From an uncultured Pseudorhodobacter sp. (GTDB lineage: Bacteria; Pseudomonadota; Alphaproteobacteria; Rhodobacterales; Rhodobacteraceae): a stretch of 8,979 nt of DNA. The notes beneath the pieces were generated by a model. That model did not search any database and had not been told where the DNA came from. It saw only the letters and a program-made list of their open reading frames with translations. Location of the stretch: NCBI GenBank assembly GCA_945957495.1, contig CAMFLG010000102.1:1-8979 (forward strand). Reading direction: 5' to 3'. Of this stretch, positions 5,929 through 8,979 are shown piece by piece. The first letter of the stretch is position 1. Each line of letters opens with the position of its first letter. The translations under genes and the position numbers were made by a program.

Positions 5929-7221
5929 ATGGGAAACAAAGCAAGAAGAAATAGTGATTTCATATGTTCTATGCTGCTTCAGTCAATCCGATTTGATCCT
6001 ATATCCAAAGACGACTCCCTTGTTTCAGGTATTCACCAAACTGGCTTCGGTCTTGGTGGTATAGGATACAGCTATTGGAGATCTGAGGCTAGTTTGGCGC
6101 TTCATCGAAACCTTCCTGCCATTCGCAGAGCTTCATTAAAGGATATATCTCTGAGCGAAGCTCGAGAATTGATAGACAAGTTCTGTAGTGTTTTTATCAA
6201 CCCGCTGATTGCAGGAAAATTTCACTGGCAGGTCGGAATCGGAAGCCTTGATGACCACCTTACAACCGAGCAGCGGAGTAGCCTGAAGGAAGAATTCTTT
6301 TCTTACTTGGCTGAGTTCACTAGGGAAAAGTGGCACTGGGTGCCGCTGAACTCAATCGCTGGGATCAATTATGCTGGCAAAGGCCTAATTATTGCAGATA
6401 TTCCTGAAGCGCCACCTATCTCTCACCAAGAGATGACTGCTTTCTTAAAAAAACCGTTGTTGGCGAACGCAAAGAAATATGCGGGGCTAAAGGCAAGAAA
6501 TGTTGAACAGGCGAAGGAGAAACTAGGTGTACTTTTGGGTGCATTATTCCTTTGCATGCACTCGGGAACTCATTATTTACACACGATGGGAAAGCCTTGC
6601 AGCGGAGTACTCTTCTTTGAGCGGGCAATGACCTTTTATAGTTCGCGTGCTCATTTGCCCTATCTATCCGATGAAATTGAAATCGGGGAGGCGGATATTC
6701 CATTACTTCTTAGAGTTGAAAAACTGTTAGAAGGAAGTGATTCAGAGAGAAAGCTAGTTCGATCTCTGCGATGGTTGAACGCTTCATGGTTTTCAAGTGG
6801 CGCTGAGAGATTCTCTCTTATTTGTCAGGCAATTGATGCGCTAACGCCTTCTAGGCTAAGCTCAATGAGGGGAAAGTGTGATTGGATACATGAACAACTA
6901 AGTGGGGCAGTTGCTCCGGAACCAATTGAGCTGCTATTCAAGAAGATCCGAAGCGATGTGGCCCATGGGGATGCTCCATCTCTTATTGAAAGCCATAGCT
7001 ATTTAGAGTTTCTTTCGAGATATGGAGTGGATCCAGAGTTAGCAGCTGTTGAAATTGTAAGAAAAGTTTTGGTAGATAATTTCCTACAGTGCGTCTCTAT
7101 TAGACCAAGTCCGATCTTATCCTATCCTAAATTCGTTGAAGATCAGAAGAAGCTTTTCGCAAGATATGGCTTGGACTTCGCGGTCCCGAGTGGATTTTCC
7201 TTTGCAGAGTTATCAGCATGA
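5929..7221 (+). CDS. probable Apea-like HEPN domain protein, AT-rich and likely acquired
   Basis: This is a 430-residue protein with no signal peptide and no clear membrane segment. The C-terminal third resembles the Apea-like HEPN group: a helix with SLRWLNASW (residues 279-287), an ERFSLICQAIDAL helix (293-305), and KKIRSDVAHGD (338-348) with Arg341 and His346, giving the RX4H motif of HEPN ribonucleases. HEPN proteins often cut RNA in toxin, abortive-infection or restriction-linked systems. The first ~260 residues I do not recognise; they include KFHWQVGIGSLDDHL (97-111) and a hydrophobic LGVLLGALFLCMHSG stretch (199-213). ATG 5929 is chosen over GTG 5884 because of the promoter position and a GGGAG at 5912-5916, though its spacing is long. 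Composition is foreign: hand-counted 60-base lines give 40% GC here against 72% inside nrdJ, and AGA/AGG arginine codons are common. No partner gene or integrase is adjacent. The HEPN call is moderately sure; RNase activity and a defence role are inference. Confidence 0.65.
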   Translation: MGNKARRNSDFICSMLLQSIRFDPISKDDSLVSGIHQTGFGLGGIGYSYWRSEASLALHRNLPAIRRASLKDISLSEARELIDKFCSVFINPLIAGKFHWQVGIGSLDDHLTTEQRSSLKEEFFSYLAEFTREKWHWVPLNSIAGINYAGKGLIIADIPEAPPISHQEMTAFLKKPLLANAKKYAGLKARNVEQAKEKLGVLLGALFLCMHSGTHYLHTMGKPCSGVLFFERAMTFYSSRAHLPYLSDEIEIGEADIPLLLRVEKLLEGSDSERKLVRSLRWLNASWFSSGAERFSLICQAIDALTPSRLSSMRGKCDWIHEQLSGAVAPEPIELLFKKIRSDVAHGDAPSLIESHSYLEFLSRYGVDPELAAVEIVRKVLVDNFLQCVSIRPSPILSYPKFVEDQKKLFARYGLDFAVPSGFSFAELSA

Positions 7222-7275
7222 TGGAGCCTCGGCAGTTGCGCCGTGCCGGCTGTGTAGCCACAGTAACGCCTCCTG

Positions 7276-7353
7276 CCACCACCTATTCCCACTAACCCCC
7301 AAACCTTAACAAATCCCTAATTTCACCACCCCAACCCATTGAAACCTCACAAC
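7276..7353 (+). terminator. candidate Rho-loading (rut) region after the HEPN gene
   Basis: Hand counting 7276-7360 gives 36 C and only one G (at 7341) in 85 bases. RNA from the HEPN gene would therefore be C-rich, G-poor and unstructured, the classic profile of a Rho utilisation site. No plus-strand intrinsic terminator follows the stop at 7219-7221, which makes Rho-dependent ending plausible. A small CTGTG/CACAG hairpin (7250-7254 and 7259-7263) lies before it. Function is inferred from composition only. Confidence 0.35.
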
Positions 7354-7379
7354 AAAAAAATGTCCCGGGCCGGGACATT
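7354..7379 (-). terminator. intrinsic terminator of the phnA-phnY operon
   Basis: On the reverse strand, an 8-bp perfect stem AATGTCCC/GGGACATT (arms at 7372-7379 and 7359-7366) with a 5-base GC-rich loop runs into a T tract; bases 7354-7360 are seven A on the forward strand, and the last two also belong to the stem. The stem begins 15 bases past the phnY stop. On the forward strand the hairpin has no following T run, so it should work mainly for the phosphonate genes. Confidence 0.88.
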
Positions 7380-7393
7380 CTCTTGCGACCCCC

Positions 7394-8845
7394 TCACCCC
7401 CAAGGCAGCGAGAAGGTCTTGACGTTGGTGAAGCTTTTCATCGCCTCGATCACGCCTTCCTTATACCCGTTGCCGGAATCCTTGATGCCGCCGAAGGGGG
7501 ACATTTCGATGCGATAGCCCGGCACCTCCCAGATGTTCACCGTGCCCACCACCAGCCCGCGGATATAGGCCTGCATGCGGCGGAAATCGTTGGTGCAGAC
7601 CCCCGACGACAGCCCGAACGCGGTCGAATTCGAAATCGCCATCGTCTGCACATCATCATCGGGAACCCGCACGATCGGGATGATCGGGCCGAAGGTTTCT
7701 TCCATCACCAACTCGCTTTCATGCGGCACATGATCCACCACAATCGGCGGCAGCAGCGCCCCCTTGCGGCCGGGATCGTACAGCACCTTCGCCCCCGCAG
7801 CCTCGGCCATGTAAACCCGCTTTTCGAACAGCTCCGCCGCGCGGGCGGAAACCACGGTGCCCAATTCGGTGGCCGGGTCCATCGGATCGCCGAACCGCAG
7901 CTTCTTCGCCCGCTCCAACACCAGCGGCACGAACCGATCAGCCACGCGTTCCTGCACCAGTATCCGTTTGACGGCGGTGCAACGCTGCCCCGAATTCTTG
8001 GTGGCCCCCGCCACCGCCAGATCCGCCGCCTTCGCCAGATCGGCGTCGGACAGATCGTTGCAGATGATCAGCGGGTCATTGCCGCCCAGTTCCAGCACCT
8101 GCCGCTTATACACCGCCTTCGCCGCGATCATCTTGCCCACCGGCACGCCGCCGGTGAAGGTGATCAGATCAAAGTTGGGATTGGTGATCATCTCATCGCC
8201 GATATCGCCCGGCCAGCCGGTGATCACTGACAGCATCTGCGGCGGCAACCCCGCCTCATACAGCGCATCCGCCAGCCAGATCGCGGTGAGGGGGGTCAGT
8301 TCCGTCGGTTTCAACACCACGCAGTTGTTGGTGGCGATGGCGGGCGCGATCTTGTGGCTGACCATGTTCAGCGGATGGTTGAACGGGGTGATCGCCGAAA
8401 TCGCCCGCAGGGGTTCGCGGGTGGTGAAGATCTTGCGCGCCTTGCCGTGCGGGGTCAGGTCGCAGGAAAAGATCTCGCCATCATCGTGAATGCACATCTG
8501 CCCGGCAAGGGTGTAAACGTCATGGGCGCGGCCACATTCATACAGGCTGTCGGCCAGCGAGATGCCCAGTTCCGCCGTGATGATCGGCGCCAGTTCGGCT
8601 TTGCGGTCGTTGATAATCTTGGCCACGTTCAGCAGGATCTTCTGCCGCTCATAGCGGGTCAGGGTGGGTTGATAGTTGGCCGCGATCTCGAACGCCTCGC
8701 GGACATGTTCGGCGGTGCCCGCGGGAACCGAACCGATCACCTCGCCAGTGAACGGGTATTCCACCGGCACGCGGTCTTTGGTGTCAACCTTGCGGCCAGC
8801 GATCCGCATGGCTTCGTGGCGCATCGGGATGGGAGAGGGCATCAT
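7394..8845 (-). CDS. phnY: phosphonoacetaldehyde dehydrogenase
   Basis: This is a 483-residue aldehyde dehydrogenase that oxidises phosphonoacetaldehyde to phosphonoacetate with NAD+, in the pathway that uses 2-aminoethylphosphonate as a phosphorus and carbon source. General family residues are Asn156 in PFNHP, KPTE (179-182), FTGG (230-233), Glu252 in LELGG, the catalytic Cys289 in GQRC, and EETFGP (382-387). The assignment to PhnY rests on the upstream phnA end and on Arg106, His157, Arg288 and Arg445. As I recall, these match, with a constant shift of two, the phosphonate-binding Arg108, His159, Arg290 and Arg447 of the Sinorhizobium meliloti enzyme. Two consecutive ATGs open the frame; AAGGA (8850-8854) is four bases from the first and seven from the second (8842), so the second may be the true start. 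phnY begins seven bases after the phnA stop, so they form one operon, closed by the terminator at 7354-7379. A general succinate-semialdehyde-type enzyme is the alternative. Confidence 0.88.
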   Translation of the reverse strand: MMPSPIPMRHEAMRIAGRKVDTKDRVPVEYPFTGEVIGSVPAGTAEHVREAFEIAANYQPTLTRYERQKILLNVAKIINDRKAELAPIITAELGISLADSLYECGRAHDVYTLAGQMCIHDDGEIFSCDLTPHGKARKIFTTREPLRAISAITPFNHPLNMVSHKIAPAIATNNCVVLKPTELTPLTAIWLADALYEAGLPPQMLSVITGWPGDIGDEMITNPNFDLITFTGGVPVGKMIAAKAVYKRQVLELGGNDPLIICNDLSDADLAKAADLAVAGATKNSGQRCTAVKRILVQERVADRFVPLVLERAKKLRFGDPMDPATELGTVVSARAAELFEKRVYMAEAAGAKVLYDPGRKGALLPPIVVDHVPHESELVMEETFGPIIPIVRVPDDDVQTMAISNSTAFGLSSGVCTNDFRRMQAYIRGLVVGTVNIWEVPGYRIEMSPFGGIKDSGNGYKEGVIEAMKSFTNVKTFSLPWG

Positions 8846-8852
8846 GCGTTCC

Positions 8853-8979
8853 TTACAAAGCTGCGGCGGTAGTGGCGTAGAAGAAGGCGTCGAAATTGCG
8901 CAGCACCGGCTGGCTGGGCAGGTCGATGACGCGGTTGACGATGAACGGCACCTCTTGTTCGCTCAGCCCGCCATGGCTG
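8853..8979 (-). CDS. phnA: phosphonoacetate hydrolase, C-terminal end (rest outside window)
   Basis: Only the last 41 codons are in the window, in the frame starting at 8978 on the reverse strand and ending with TAA at 8855-8853. The fragment begins SHGGLSEQEVPFIVNR, which resembles the conserved HGG-LSEQ end of PhnA, an alkaline-phosphatase-superfamily metalloenzyme that splits phosphonoacetate into acetate and phosphate. The histidine of HGG is a metal ligand in that fold. The remaining tail (LRNFDAFFYATTAAAL) is unremarkable. The gene directly precedes phnY with a 7-base gap, and the phnY ribosome-binding site overlaps its stop codon. The identity of such a short piece would be uncertain alone; the motif and the neighbouring phnY support each other. 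Confidence 0.8.
   Translation of the reverse strand, partial: SHGGLSEQEVPFIVNRVIDLPSQPVLRNFDAFFYATTAAAL

Noticed and set aside
7721..8489. Forward frames of 169 and 210 codons opposite phnY
   Set aside because: Both are antisense to the catalytic core of phnY and have low-complexity Arg/Ser/Pro-rich or His/Arg-rich translations.

Overview
The window looks like part of an alphaproteobacterial chromosome, most likely from the Rhodobacteraceae (Rhodobacter/Gemmobacter-like). Four things point there: GC-rich coding DNA; a short-form HisG that depends on a HisZ partner; a DUF1489 protein next to a cobalamin-dependent class II ribonucleotide reductase without an ATP cone; and a phosphonate phnA-phnY gene pair. 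No organism can be named from the sequence alone.

Layout. Positions 1-1469 hold the end of hisZ and all of hisG, overlapping by one base; together they encode the first enzyme of histidine biosynthesis. A small secreted protein of unknown function (1524-1871) follows on the same strand. It meets, stop codon against stop codon, a reverse-strand EamA/DMT transporter (1872-2747). A hairpin-rich, repeat-like intergenic stretch (about 2802-2893) comes next, then a reverse-strand DUF1489 gene (2903-3331). Divergent from it is nrdJ (3489-5765), with an inverted repeat and a hairpin in its leader.

Between nrdJ and the phosphonate genes sits an AT-rich block (about 5870-7221). It holds one gene whose composition is unlike everything around it. 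Its product ends in a probable Apea-like HEPN domain with an intact RX4H motif. This is the best candidate here for a transferred, possibly defence-related gene, and it stands alone: no integrase, toxin-antitoxin partner or transposase is visible. It has its own plausible promoter. Its 3' side is followed by a strand-asymmetric C-rich, nearly G-free stretch that could be a Rho loading site.

The right end (7394-8979, reverse strand) carries phnY (phosphonoacetaldehyde dehydrogenase) and the last 41 codons of phnA (phosphonoacetate hydrolase). These are two consecutive steps from phosphonoacetaldehyde, usually derived from 2-aminoethylphosphonate, to acetate and phosphate. A clear intrinsic terminator (7354-7379) closes that operon. 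No gene-free stretch exceeds 300 bases, and no tRNA, rRNA, CRISPR array or insertion sequence was seen.
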